Assembly: GCF_947179515.1 (NCBI RefSeq)
Contig: NC_067495.1
Coordinates: 30,759,807 to 30,823,806 of the forward strand
DNA: 64,000 nt
Origin: Apodemus sylvaticus
Taxonomy: Eukaryota; Chordata; Mammalia; Rodentia; Muridae
Reading direction: 5' to 3'
Below the pieces are notes generated by a model. That model was given only the letters and a program-made list of their open reading frames with translations. It did not search any database and was not told the origin of the DNA. This document shows, one piece after another, positions 1 through 10,689 of this stretch. The translations under genes were made by a program, and so were the position numbers. The number at the start of each line of letters is the position of its first letter. The stretch's first letter is position 1.

Positions 1-999
1 AAAAGTGACAATATAAGAAGGTGACAAGTATGACTAATATTATTCTTCACACATAACTTATATGGCAATCGATGCTAAGGAAGGAAGAGCGGCAAGAAAC
101 TAATGAGCCAACTCTATCAAATTCAGAACATGCCGAGAGTACAAATAAATGAAGAGTAGAAAGAAGCACTCAAAAGTAGTGTGACTCTCCAAGACATTAA
201 AAATTAGGGGGAGAGACAGGCTGGGTATAAAATTTGTTGCTCCACAGTAAGCATAAATGACCATTATCTGAGAAGCTATCGACATACTAGATGTGCATGG
301 ACCATAAGATGAATTCACTAAGCTGTACAATTCCTAGCTTCTAATGACTGCCACGACTGATTCACACATCCATCCAACTACACACCCAGAAACTGGAAAA
401 GCTATAAAACTACTGTAACACATCCAAGGATATAGTTTGTTCACAAACCAAGATCCCCTGATTAATACAACTTCTACTGCAAGTTTCTACCTGTAAAAGG
501 TCTGGTATTTTGGGTGGAAAATATTGTTTCAATGGACTATCTTTCTTATTCTAATTATCTTGCAGCATCCCAAAGCCTTCTTAGCATGCATCAGAGGGGT
601 CCATAACTCCATCATCAACAGAAAACCAAAATTCGCATACATAGACAAATGCCACCAAGATACTGAAGACTTACAGAAGTAAATTTTTTGTTCCCCAAAA
701 ATAAGTACATACCATGTCCCTATAGAAAAAGAACCAAAAGAAATACTGCTGAGCTGTCATGATGTCATCAGCACTAATGTAGAGGAATGAATTTACACAC
801 ATACAACTTATTTCAAATTGATGATAATACTCCAAATACCCATATAACTACAATATATATGGAAGTCTAAAACATGAATAAAGAAAGTAAAAACAACTGG
901 ACAAAACATGATGAATAGCATTCCTCACAGGCTTTCAGAGCAATAGGGTTGATAACGTCATTAGAAACATACTTATAAGTAGATGATGTATATTTCAGA

Positions 1000-1310
1000 C
1001 TGAGAGGCCCACACTTGTAATCCTAGTACTACAAAGCAGACCCAGGACTTCAAACCCTGCACTAGAAGAGAGGCAACAGTTTAATTAGGAGCTCAGGATA
1101 GCTCAGCACTGATGCAAATCTCAAAGTTATGCTTCCTGAGGGGGAAAAAAACGTGTACAGAGTGGGCATGATGGTTCACTCTGAAATCACAGGATTCCAG
1201 ACACTATGCCTTGGGTATATAGGCTTTCACTCCAGGCAATAACACAATAAGACAATGTTTTACCTACAGAGCAATTTGAACCCTAGCCCTGAAAATTTGC
1301 AAAGTCCTAA
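1000..1310. repeat. Decayed SINE-like sequence in S segment
   Basis: Two short stretches resemble heads of old rodent SINEs: one near 1,005-1,035 reading as 'cacacttgtaatcctagtac' and one near 1,163-1,200 reading as 'gtgggcatgatggttcactc'. Both have the B1-type arrangement of a GGGC(A/G)TG(G/A)TGG-like A box followed by a CA-rich motif. Homologous versions occur near 32,900-33,080 and 50,350-50,545, so they predate the unit duplication. Too decayed to name a subfamily. Confidence 0.35.
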
Positions 1311-2099
1311 TTCAAAACAACAATGTAAATACAGGACATCTACTTTGACAAGCATGAGAGGTATCTATTTTCACCAGGGGAAGAAAACCTTGAGTATATA
1401 CTAAATTCAAGGGGACAGCACCATAAAGGTGCTTGGTACCAAACACTGCATACACTTTCAATCCTAAAACCAACGAGGTGGAATGAAAAACCTGACTGTA
1501 GAATGATCTCATTGGAAATCTCTATGCCAGTCTGAAGCACAAGGGCCTGAAAGTCCTGGGACACACAGATACAAAAGCAAAAGAACCAAATTCTATGTCT
1601 CTTTCTGTCTACCTATCTCTATCCCTGTTTCTTATTCTTTGTAACCCTCAGTTTCTCTGTCCCTATTCCACTATCTATGTAAATCTCAAAGGACCTCAGC
1701 TACACATAGAAAAAACAAGCATGCAGACACTCACACATGCAGGCACGCAGACCTAAGGACACGGACGGACACGGACACACACACACACACTCACACTTTC
1801 ACTGTATCTAAGAATTAAAAAAAACTGGACAATAGTGAAGATGGACTGTAATACTACATTATGTTGCTATGGGACACCAGTAATGAAAAATTCTTAAAAT
1901 TCATAAAATCTTCCCAACTGAAGTACTTACCGAATTACACAGGAAAAAAAGAAACCTTCAAACATAAGTGTCAGTAAGAACTCAAACTATAAACACTTGA
2001 TCCAACACGGTCATCATTTACAATAGGGATTACTCCCCACTATAAAACTAATATACCAAAAATAAAACACAAAAAACATGTAGACTTAACAAATGGGAC

Positions 2100-2540
2100 A
2101 AATGAGGAGAAATGCCAAATATTAGAAAGGAAAGAAGTTAGGAAAGAAGAAAGAGATGTGGAGGAGTATTACAAAGACAGGGATAGACACGGGAGGAAAA
2201 CTAAAAGTAAGGATGGGAGGCTGAAAAGGCAGATGAGAATGGGGTACAGAGGAAGGAGGAGGGTAACAGGGGGAAATGGGAAAGATGATAAGGGAGAAAA
2301 GGTGGGAAACGGAGAACAGGTAGGAAAGGGAGGAAGGTGGGGCAGGAGAAAAGAAATTAACATTATCAGGATACTCAGGGAGAAAGGACACAAGGGGCGA
2401 GAAAGGCCAGGGCAGGAGGGGCAGATCTTGGAAGGAGGCAGAGTGGAGGGAAGAGGTAAAAGGTGTGAAAAGGCTGTGAGATAGAGAGAGGACACAGGAA
2501 AGGAACATGGAAAAGGGAACAAGGGAAGGAAGGAAACCAC
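2100..2540. repeat. Polypurine tract beside promoter island, unit 1
   Basis: About 430 bp are dominated by A and G on the plus strand (pyrimidine on the minus strand), with runs such as GGAAGGAGGAGGGTAACAGG. This composition creates long proline/serine/leucine- or lysine/arginine/glycine-rich open frames on both strands, which I do not consider genes. It lies immediately downstream of the candidate minus-strand exon 1, so would be intron 1 of such a transcript. Counterparts are at 33,960-34,370, 51,660-52,060 and 58,870-59,330. Confidence 0.75.
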
Positions 2541-2559
2541 TCCCAACAGTTTCCAACAA

Positions 2560-3260
2560 GCAGCAGCAACAACATTAAAAAATCACTCCGAATGGGAAAA
2601 ACTGGTCTTAAACATCCCAAATACATAATAAACCTAGTCTGGGATAAGAGCCCCACCACCTCATCCCCTAGGCTTAAGGGAGAAGCCGAGGAACTAGAAA
2701 GTTCCAGAAGCCCCGAAGGCCCACATTGAAGTGAGAGGGCCGAACAGCCTGAGGAGATACGGAGTTTCTGGGCCGACTCCCGAGAAAAGGTCTACTCACT
2801 GCCATGGTGAGCAGAGGGGTGCACTGGGCCGAAACCCGCACTCGGAATCACAGGAGAGGGCCCTCAACTCGGAGAAAGTCCACCAGCGAGGCGAGAAAGC
2901 CCGCTTAAGGCCTCAGCGCCTTGGCGCCACAGCCTCTGGCCCAACGGCCCAAGCGGCCAATCAGACAACAGGGATTTCCAGGAACCGGAAGTGAGCAACT
3001 TCCTCTGCCGCCCCCTACAGGCGGGACTTAAAGGAGCCTGCTGCAAGAGGAATAGGCGTGGCTTAAAAGGAGCCTATTGCATGAGGAATGGGAGGGGCTT
3101 AAAAGGAGCCTGCTGCAGGAGGAATGGGAGGGGCTTAAAAGGAGCCTGATGCATGAGGAATAGAACCAGGATGCAGATTTGCAGAAGCTGGCTCCAGGTG
3201 GCCAAGTACAGGGACACCCAGGCTCTTGGACACTTAAACATCAACACAGACCAGACTTTT
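2560..3260 (-). promoter_or_regulatory. CpG-rich promoter and candidate exon 1, unit 1
   Basis: On the minus strand the order from high to low coordinate is: a 36-bp minisatellite with GC boxes (3,021-3,163), an ETS-type ACCGGAAGTG (2,984-2,993, plus-strand reading), a CCAAT box (2,957-2,961), a CpG-rich leader, then ATG at 2,805-2,803 followed by GCA and a donor-like GTGAGT starting at 2,799. No consensus TATA box was identified. On the plus strand the same CCATGG palindrome is followed by GTGAGC, so the strand is not proven; the CpG, CCAAT and ETS motifs upstream favour minus. The short exon ending at or just after ATG resembles exon 1 of KRAB zinc-finger genes, but no KRAB or finger exon is visible. 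Confidence 0.55.
3021..3163. repeat. 36-bp promoter minisatellite, about 4 copies (unit 1)
   Basis: Four imperfect copies of a 36-bp unit. Its core is GGGCGGGGCTTAAAAGGAGC, preferably followed by CTGCTGCATGAGGAAT. Each copy carries a GC-box or CACCC-like G-rich block and TTAAAA or TTAAAG. The copy number differs between array units: about 3 in units 2 and 3, and 6 in unit 4. Confidence 0.85.
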
Positions 3261-3504
3261 GGGTCACAGAAGTATTAGAGGAACTTACACATGATCGATA
3301 ACCAAGGGTTAGTTGAAAAGCACAGAAATACCTTTAACACAGACTGAAGAGGAAGAAATATTCGAATCGCACCACTTCTTCATGTTCAGCTACAAATACT
3401 CTACTTGCAAAGTGGGCACCAGGGAAAGATTTAACAAGGGTGAAGGGCTGGTATCAGAAGGTGATAGAACAGAAAAACAGGTAATTGAGAAGTCACATGG
3501 ATTT

Positions 3505-3520
3505 AAAAACAGGTCCTTTA
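3505..3520. repeat. Target-site duplication, left copy (unit 1 L1)
   Basis: AAAAACAGGTCCTTTA at 3,505-3,520 is repeated at 5,432-5,447 on the far side of the L1 poly(A). The leading As merge with the tail, so the exact length is ambiguous. The left junction reads ATTT/AAAAA, a typical L1 endonuclease site. Units 2, 3 and 4 show the uninterrupted site. Confidence 0.9.
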
Positions 3521-3521
3521 A

Positions 3522-4973
3522 ATGGAAGAAGACCTCAAAAAATGGGAAAACCTGCCATGCTCATGGATCGGTAGAATCAATATAGTTAAAATGGCCATTT
3601 TGCCTAAAGCACTATACAGATTCAATGCAATACCCATCAAAATCCCAACTCAACTCTTCACAGAGTTAGAAAGAGCAATTATCAAATTCATCTGGAACAA
3701 CAAAAAACCCAGGATAGCTAAAACTAATCTCAGCAACAAAAGAAAATCTGGGGGAATCAGTATCCCTGACCTCAAGCAATACTACAGAGCAATAGTGTTA
3801 AAAACTGCATGGTATTGGTACCGTGACAGGCAGGAGGATCAATGGAACAGGATTGAAGATCCAGAAATGAACCCACACACCTATGGCCACTTGATCCTCG
3901 ACAAAGAGGCTGAAAAGATCCAATGGAAAAAAGATAGCCTTTTCAACAAATGGTGCTGGTTCAACTGGAGGTCAGCATGCAGAAGAATGCGAATTGATCC
4001 ATCCTTGTCTCCTTGTACTAAGCTCAAATCCAAATGGATCAAGGACCTCCACATAAAGCCAGACACTCTGAAGCTAATAGAAAAGAAACTGGGGAAGACC
4101 CTTGAGGACATCGGTACAGGGAGAAAGTTTCTGAACAGAACACCAATAGCGTATGCTCTAAGAGCAAGAATTGACAAATGGGACCTTATAAAATTACAAA
4201 GTTTCTGTAAGGCAAAGGACACTATCAAGAGGACAAATCGGCAACCAACAAATTGGGAAAAGATCTTCACCAATCCTACATCAGATAGAGGGCTAATATC
4301 CAATATATATAAAGAACTCAAGAAGTTAGACTCCAGAAAACCAAACAACCCTATTAAAAAATGGGGTACAGATTTAAACAAAGAATTCTCACCTGAAGAA
4401 CTTCGGATGGCGGAGAAGCATCTTAAAAAATGCTCAACTTCATTGGTCATTAGGGAAATGCAAATCAAAACAACCCTAAGATTTCATCTTACACCAGTCA
4501 GAATGGCTAAGATTAAAAATTCAGGAGACAGCAGGTGTTGGAGAGGGTGTGGAGAAAGAGGAACACTCCTCCACTGCTGGTGGGGTTGCAAATTGGTACA
4601 ACCACTCTGGAAAGCAGTCTGGTGGTTCCTCCGAAAACTGGGCACCTCACTTCCAGAAGATCCTGCTATACCACTCCTGGGCATATACCCAGAGGATTCC
4701 CCAGCATGTAATAAGGATACATGCTCTACTATGTTCATAGCAGCCCTATTTATAATTGCCAGATGCTGGAAAGAACCCAGGTATCCCTCAACAGAAGAGT
4801 GGATGCAAAAAATGTGGTATATCTACACAATGGAGTACTATTCAGCCATTAGAAACAATGAATTCATGAAATTCTTAGGCAAATGGATGGAGCTAGAGAA
4901 TATCATACTAAGTGAGGTAACCCAGACTCAAAAGGTGAATCATGGTATGCACTCACTAATAAGTGGATATTAA
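3522..4973 (+). CDS. L1 ORF2 C-terminal fragment, open for 483 codons
   Basis: This is the C-terminal part of L1 ORF2p, starting after the reverse-transcriptase catalytic motifs; the first Met is internal, not a true start. It is open to the natural stop. A cysteine motif of the CX3CX7HX4C type is intact from about residue 339 (first Cys codon at 4,536). Endonuclease and catalytic reverse-transcriptase domains are missing because of 5' truncation, so it cannot mobilise itself. It is almost identical by eye to the matching part of the L1 at 35,251-41,882 but lacks that copy's frame breaks. The open frame reflects youth rather than function. Confidence 0.9.
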   Translation: MEEDLKKWENLPCSWIGRINIVKMAILPKALYRFNAIPIKIPTQLFTELERAIIKFIWNNKKPRIAKTNLSNKRKSGGISIPDLKQYYRAIVLKTAWYWYRDRQEDQWNRIEDPEMNPHTYGHLILDKEAEKIQWKKDSLFNKWCWFNWRSACRRMRIDPSLSPCTKLKSKWIKDLHIKPDTLKLIEKKLGKTLEDIGTGRKFLNRTPIAYALRARIDKWDLIKLQSFCKAKDTIKRTNRQPTNWEKIFTNPTSDRGLISNIYKELKKLDSRKPNNPIKKWGTDLNKEFSPEELRMAEKHLKKCSTSLVIREMQIKTTLRFHLTPVRMAKIKNSGDSRCWRGCGERGTLLHCWWGCKLVQPLWKAVWWFLRKLGTSLPEDPAIPLLGIYPEDSPACNKDTCSTMFIAALFIIARCWKEPRYPSTEEWMQKMWYIYTMEYYSAIRNNEFMKFLGKWMELENIILSEVTQTQKVNHGMHSLISGY

Positions 4974-5220
4974 CCTAGAAAACTGGAATACCCAAAACAT
5001 AATCCACACATCAAATGAGGTACAAGAAGAAAGGAGGAGTGGCCCCTGGTTCTGGAAAGACTCAGTGAAACAGTATTCAGCAAAACCAGAACGGGGAAGT
5101 GGGAAGGGGTGGGTGGCAGGACAGGGGAAGAGAAGGGGGCTTACGGGACTTTCGAGGAGGGGGGGGCTAGAAAAGGGGAAATCATTTGAAATGTAAATAA
5201 ATTATATCGAATAAAAAAAA

Positions 5221-5376
5221 TACAAATACATATAATATATGGGAAGATATGTATAACTTTCATATATAACAATGATAATTATAGGAGAAGTCTTTGCATG
5301 TTAAGGGGTAGTGGGGATCATGGAGGAATGGGAGAGGGAGGAGGAAGGGGGTGATTATAGAAATAAAGTGCTCATC

Positions 5377-5379
<3 letters not shown>
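5221..5379 (+). other. 3'-transduced flank carried by L1
   Basis: Sequence between the L1's own A-rich end (5,212-5,220) and the long poly(A). It has no L1 homology that I recognise. It contains a G-rich tract just upstream of AATAAA (5,362) and ends 12 bases after that signal, as expected for cleavage and polyadenylation at a downstream site. It should mark the genomic location of the source L1. Confidence 0.85.
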
Positions 5380-5437
<58 letters not shown>

Positions 5438-5443
5438 AGGTCC

Positions 5444-5449
5444 TTTATT
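5444..5449 (-). terminator. Candidate minus-strand poly(A) signal, unit 1
   Basis: TTTATT on the plus strand gives AATAAA on the minus strand. It is followed on that strand by GGACCTG and a T-rich stretch. The motif is kept at the matching place in all four units (5,444; 41,967; 53,589; 60,361). With insertions removed it lies about 300 bp from the promoter minisatellite of the same unit. Confidence 0.45.
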
Positions 5450-7034
5450 TACAAGGGGTCATGGAGAGAAAGTTGGTGGCAAATTGATAAAGGTATGGAA
5501 AGGAGAGATCAGTCTAGAATCAGAATGGTGACTAGGCTTGAAACAATGGGAAGTATGGGGATGTAGGAATGAGCTCGTATGGGTTGACAGAGGGTAAAAG
5601 TTGAAAGGAAAAGAGTCTGGGGGAAGATTATTTGGAGGAAGAATAAGTTCCTTAAAAAAAAAACAAAACAGGGTCAACAACACGGAAAAGGAAGATATGA
5701 AAAAGCTTTAATATTGCCCATCTGGCTAACATGGCTGAGAAAGACTCAATCCCAACATTTCTGAAGCAAAAATACAAGTGCTTCTGGGAGACATACAATG
5801 ATGGTTAGATACAGACCCTGTCTCAAGAAACAAATAACTATGATGTGGATGGTGGCACTGCCCACAGCAGCAGCAAAAGCAGCCTCACTACCAAAACCAA
5901 AGCAACCACCAAAACAAACAAACAAAAAAGACAATAGTGGGAAAACTAATGGTGGCTATACACACAATACACACAAAATGGATTAGGAATCTGGAAAGCG
6001 AGGGATACAGGAAAACTGTCTTGTAAATGGGACAATGGTTTAGAGTGCTTTAAATGGGGAGATAATACAGTAACAATGGGGGGAAGTAATAAAGACAGAA
6101 GGGACATAGGGCAGGCACTCAAAGTGGGTAAGTGCAAGAGCAAATACGGACATGGATGTAGTCATTAATAGGACTAATAGACTCAGGATATGATGAAAAA
6201 AGGAGAATGAAGGAGGTACCAACTGCGCAGAAGAGGAAGAAGCACAGGTAAAAAGACACAGGTGTGAGGCAAAAGAGAGGAGAGGAGGGAAAAATAGGAT
6301 GGGAAGGAAAGAAATTGTAGAGAATAATAGGGCAAGGTAGAAAAAAAGAGGCATTGGAAGTACAAAATCAGGAGAAAAAGGTAACCACTGCTGCCTGATG
6401 CCACCCAGCTCTTGGGAGGCAGAAGCCAGCAGAGAAAAACTTGGAATCCTCGAGTTCTGGCCACAAGGATCAAAGGATGTAAAGGGAAATCAACTGAGGA
6501 ATGAAGGAACCAGCAAGTTAAACATAAATCGATTCAAACATACCTACATACATACATACACACATACATATATACACCCCTCTTTGTAATGGCTGATAAA
6601 GGAAGGCTACTCTACATCAGAAAAACACAAATGTATCTCAAGGCTTACAATGATGAGGCAGACCTAGACTCCCTGGACAGAGGAACTGGATGCAAGAAGA
6701 GAGATAATCTTAGGACACTCTAAGAAGAATAACAAAAGGCTGGCTTAAGCAAGAACAAGTTGCTGCAGATGATAGAAACCTTCAGCACCAAGACTAAGTT
6801 CAAACTTTAATCTCATATGGTGGAAGGAAACAGCCTTCTACATGGTAACATCTCATATGAAGATGGCAGGTTTAAAGCCTTGTGCACTCATGTGTATGTT
6901 GTGTTTACAGTAATATATACACAAGCACATAGAGAAGATACCTCAGTCACCTGCCAAAGCACACTCACACATAAACTCACAGACACCTGCATACAGTGAA
7001 CACACAAAAATGCTAGTTTTATAAAAATATTTGA

Positions 7035-7370
7035 AAGATATGGGGGTTTGAATGTTAATGGCCCAGAAAGGCTCTAAGTTTCCAATGGTTTCTCACTGGG
7101 AATGGTGCATTTGGAAGAGATTAATAGGTCTGACCTGGCAGGAGGAAGTGTGTTTGTGGAGGTGGGGTGGGCCTTATGGTTCCAAAAGGCCCATTCCAAG
7201 TCCAGAGTCTGGACCTTATAATACAGAGGTTTCTAGGAACTCAAAATATCATCCTACCTATATGTGCCACCTTGCTGAATGTCAGATTGCTGCTGACTAT
7301 TGGCACATCTTAAGCCTCTGTGAGAGAGGGTTAGAAATAAATGTGCTCGCTCAAAACAGATCAATAAGCT
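7035..7370 (+). repeat. Dispersed rodent repeat in Y module (family not assigned)
   Basis: Starts around GGGGGTTTGAATGTTAATGG, contains GGAGGAAGTGTGTTTGTGGA and GGTGGGCCTTATGGTTCC, and ends near AATAAATGTGCTCGCTC. This order of motifs is familiar from a common rodent interspersed repeat with LTR-like features, but I cannot name it securely. Copies are at the same place in Y modules (45,727-46,060; 61,932-62,270). It is missing from the X modules, so it separates the two module types. Confidence 0.5.
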
Positions 7371-10300
7371 GAAAAGGAGGAATGTTTGGATGGCAATATA
7401 CAGCATGACACATCCATATCACTCCTTAATCATCACAGAAAGACCAGAGCACATCTGTAATGTGGGAGTGGGCTGGACTGTATACACAGGACTGGTACAT
7501 GGAAAGAAATACAGGGAAATGGTGTTTTAATCTATCAACTGACAGCAGCTCAGTGACCTAAGAAAGAATGCCCAACCACACTGAACCCCTCAATATACTA
7601 TCGAGGTCTTGGCAGGTGTTCTTCAGGAGGCACTACAATTCCCTATAGTCTCTGACATATTGGTGGCTCCCCAGGGAAGGTTTTCTCTTCCCTGGTGTGG
7701 TTACTGAGAAGCTGCCCATAGGTCAGCACATGATCCCGCACAAGCACTCATACAAGCAACACTAAAGAAACTAGATAGAGAATATACAAAACCAGAAAAA
7801 GATGGAGTAGTAACTTCAAAAGCAGTGTTTCAAAGGTAGAATTGGAATGAGAATATGTGTAGCTGTAAAAACAACCCAAACCTAGTTTATACATGGGTGG
7901 AAATGTCACACAATCAGAGAATAATACCATCAACACTTACATTCCTTACCCACTCTAAATAATCTCACCCTGCTGAGAAACAACAAGATTACAGTTCAAT
8001 AGAAACTTACACGTACCTCTTTGGGAAAATCAGTACTAGCTTTTTAGAAGGCATTTCCTGCCTGGGCAGTACTGAGAGGAGGGCAGCAGTCAACCCTGAA
8101 AGCTGCTCTGGGAAATTTTTACCTGTGACTTTTATACTCAGGGGCCTATACCAGGACAGAAAAGCAGGTAAGAGTCAAAATAAGAGACCTGTGCAACTAT
8201 CCAAATCCTCACATCAGGAATTTTCCAATCCAAGAAGGCACATTTGAATCGAACGATTCAAATGTAGTCAATGTAAACAAATAACAGGCAGGCCAACAAG
8301 TAAGGATAACACTCCCTGGATGGGAATGAATGCAGCATTCTGAAACAGCAGCCTACCTTCCCTTAAAAGACACCTGAAGGAAGCATGATCTAAAGCTGTG
8401 ACACTGAAATAGACTCCAGCCTCACCAAAGTTCCAGGAGAGCACATCATGTCTTCCAAACCCATTTAAGGACAAAAAATTATACATCCTACCTAGAAGAC
8501 TGACAGAAGGAGCTCCAAAATTTAAAAGGAAAAAGATGGAAAAGGATTATGCTTTTGCTCAGATACAATGCTTGGAATACCCTGCATTACAGACAAGTTG
8601 CTGAGGGGTATCTAGGACTGCCTGGAGTGTTTCCTGGTGCCCTGACAAATACCTCAGTTCCATTTCTAAAACCAGACCCATGCTAAATAGGTAAGAGACA
8701 TTTTAAGTGATTTGATGACCACATCATCCAAAATAAAACTATAAATTTTAAGAGTGAAATTACTCTTTTCCTTGTCCTCTGATTCACTAGCAAACAAAGT
8801 AATTCAAGAACTGAAGCCCATTCCTCATCCTCAGTCACTTTTGGTCCACTGTTTTTTTGTTGTTGTTGTTTTTTTTGTTTGTTTGTTTGTTTGACTTTTG
8901 GATTGAGGGGGTGGGGCATCCTGGAGCACAACTTGATTGTAGTAATAACTTGGGTCTAAGCAATCCTGTAATTCTCACAGCACAGACCCATCAAAATGAA
9001 ACCCAGTTGACCCTATCAGGCTGCACTGTGTCTGTCTGGCATGACTTTTCTGAGGTTCTAATGTATGAGGTCCATAATTACCCCTCCTCCTGTACTTGGA
9101 GGTCCCTGTTCAGCAACCAGCTGTCCAAAACCAGTAAGTTGGACTCCAGTGGCAGGTTCCTGAAAGAAAGATATCAAGGGGAGGAGAAGTTAGAGAAGAC
9201 AGGAAAGTATGGCATCTTGGCGGCTTAGACAAAGTTAGTTACTGCTGATGTACAATACTTATTAGAAAATTCTACACCGTACAAACTGTATATTTCAAAG
9301 GTAACACAGCACAGTTCCAGCCAAATCTATCACAGAGTGAAATGAAGTCAGATGGAAGTCTATTAAACAAAGATGCATAAGTGTACCTAGGTTTAGACTA
9401 GCAATGCAGCTTGCTCTCCATATATCTCTGCCTCAAAACACACCCAAGACAAGTCAGGCCAAATAACAGGTTACAATGACAGGAAAATAAAACAGAAATA
9501 TTCACCAAGGCATGTTGGCCCTGTTTTCCCCAAAACTCATGAGCTCAGAAACAAGAGCATTCAGAGAAAATTTGGAGATAAAAACATGTGCAAGGATGTC
9601 TATTTCCCCAGTACCATGAAGGCAATACATGCATCTGTAGATGTATCTATGTATGTATATATGTAAGTGTATTCAACTATATAGATGAAAATATGGCTGG
9701 ATAGAAGGACAGGTGTTTACGTGAGTCAATTTGGTTTTTGTGTGTGTTTGTCAGTGTGCATAGATGGATGTATATTTATGTGGAGACACACAGATACATG
9801 AAAATATTGATAGAATTAAAGATGATTAGATGATGAATAGGTGAAGAGAGATAGTTAGACAAACATGTAAACATATATTCCTTCATACATATACAGTCAC
9901 ACAGAAAGACAAACAGACCATTTTAATTTCCCAAGATGCTAATGGGGGAATAGTAAATAATGGTTGCTGTAACTGTACCCTCAAAAACATCATTGTAGTA
10001 CAATTTTCCACAGGAGTAAAAAGATATGGCTTCGAATGCAACCTGGGGCTTAGAAAAAAACCTAAAGCTCTATTTACAACATTCCACATAAATTGGGAGG
10101 GTCCCTTAAAAGAGGGTCTTTCGAACTTCCCAGTATTCCCTTGTAGTCCCAGAAATGTGGAAGGCTGATGAAGCAGGAATGCTTAATTAAGCCCAGGAAT
10201 TAAGTCCTACCTGGAAAGTCTATTGAGACCTGCAATCACAGACCCATGAAACAATCTGTTTTTTAAGGCCCATGAGTTAATATGAATGTTCCACATTCTA

Positions 10301-10689
10301 CAGACAGTCCTCATCCTAAATTCAGCTCAAATATTCCCTTGATTTCCTAACATTTTTACCAGAGATACCCAAAAACACATGAGTGTAGATGGTCTACCCT
10401 ATTTCATATGATGCCCTGGATTTCATGGAAATAGGATGAGATCTTTCAGTATAATAAAAAGGATCACTGCTTTTGTTGTCAAGAGTAACACGCTCATTCC
10501 AACTGTGCATTCAGCTACAAATCTAACTGATCAAAAATCATGGGCAACTGAAGTTACAAGCTTTAAGAGTAGGGTACTGGAAAAGCCTGACAAACATCAA
10601 CAACCTAGAAACAAAGATAGGTAACCAGTATAGTATCTTGGGTTATGAATAAGAAAAAAAAATTAAAGATGTTTCAGAGTAAGTAATCA

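Larger units (their letters stand above)
3521..5436 (+). mobile_element. 5'-truncated L1 with 3' transduction
   Basis: The element holds the last third of ORF2, a 3'UTR, an L1 polyadenylation signal (5,210-5,215), then about 159 bp of non-L1 sequence (5,221-5,379) with its own AATAAA (5,362-5,367) and a 57-base poly(A) (5,380-5,436). The target-site duplication lies outside the second poly(A), so the extra sequence arrived with the element. It is absent from the other array units, so it inserted after they duplicated. The 3'UTR is of the same lineage as those at 41,640-41,870 and 28,010-28,250. Confidence 0.92.

Noticed and set aside
2122..2559. Long serine/proline/leucine-rich minus-strand frames (also near 34,000, 51,700 and 58,900)
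   Set aside because: They arise from the polypurine tract. Frames are not conserved between units despite sequence similarity, and several overlapping frames are open at once.
2731..2994. An 87-codon plus-strand frame present in all four islands
   Set aside because: The CpG-rich island is nearly identical in all units at the DNA level, so an open frame is expected. It overlaps the promoter motifs (CCAAT, ETS) and resembles no family I know.
3881..4468. A 195-codon minus-strand frame (also at 40,531-41,118)
   Set aside because: Antisense shadow of L1 ORF2; both copies are L1-derived.
8221..8275. A short inverted repeat (TTTGAATCG...CGATTCAAA) in the Y module
   Set aside because: Too short and not shared at the same place by the other modules; no element or structure could be supported.
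8800..8860. A minus-strand stretch reading TEDEEWASVL that recalls the EEW core of a KRAB box
   Set aside because: Only a few residues match. The residues after it do not follow the KRAB pattern (no QxxLYRDVM-like segment), and the X-module counterparts do not keep it.
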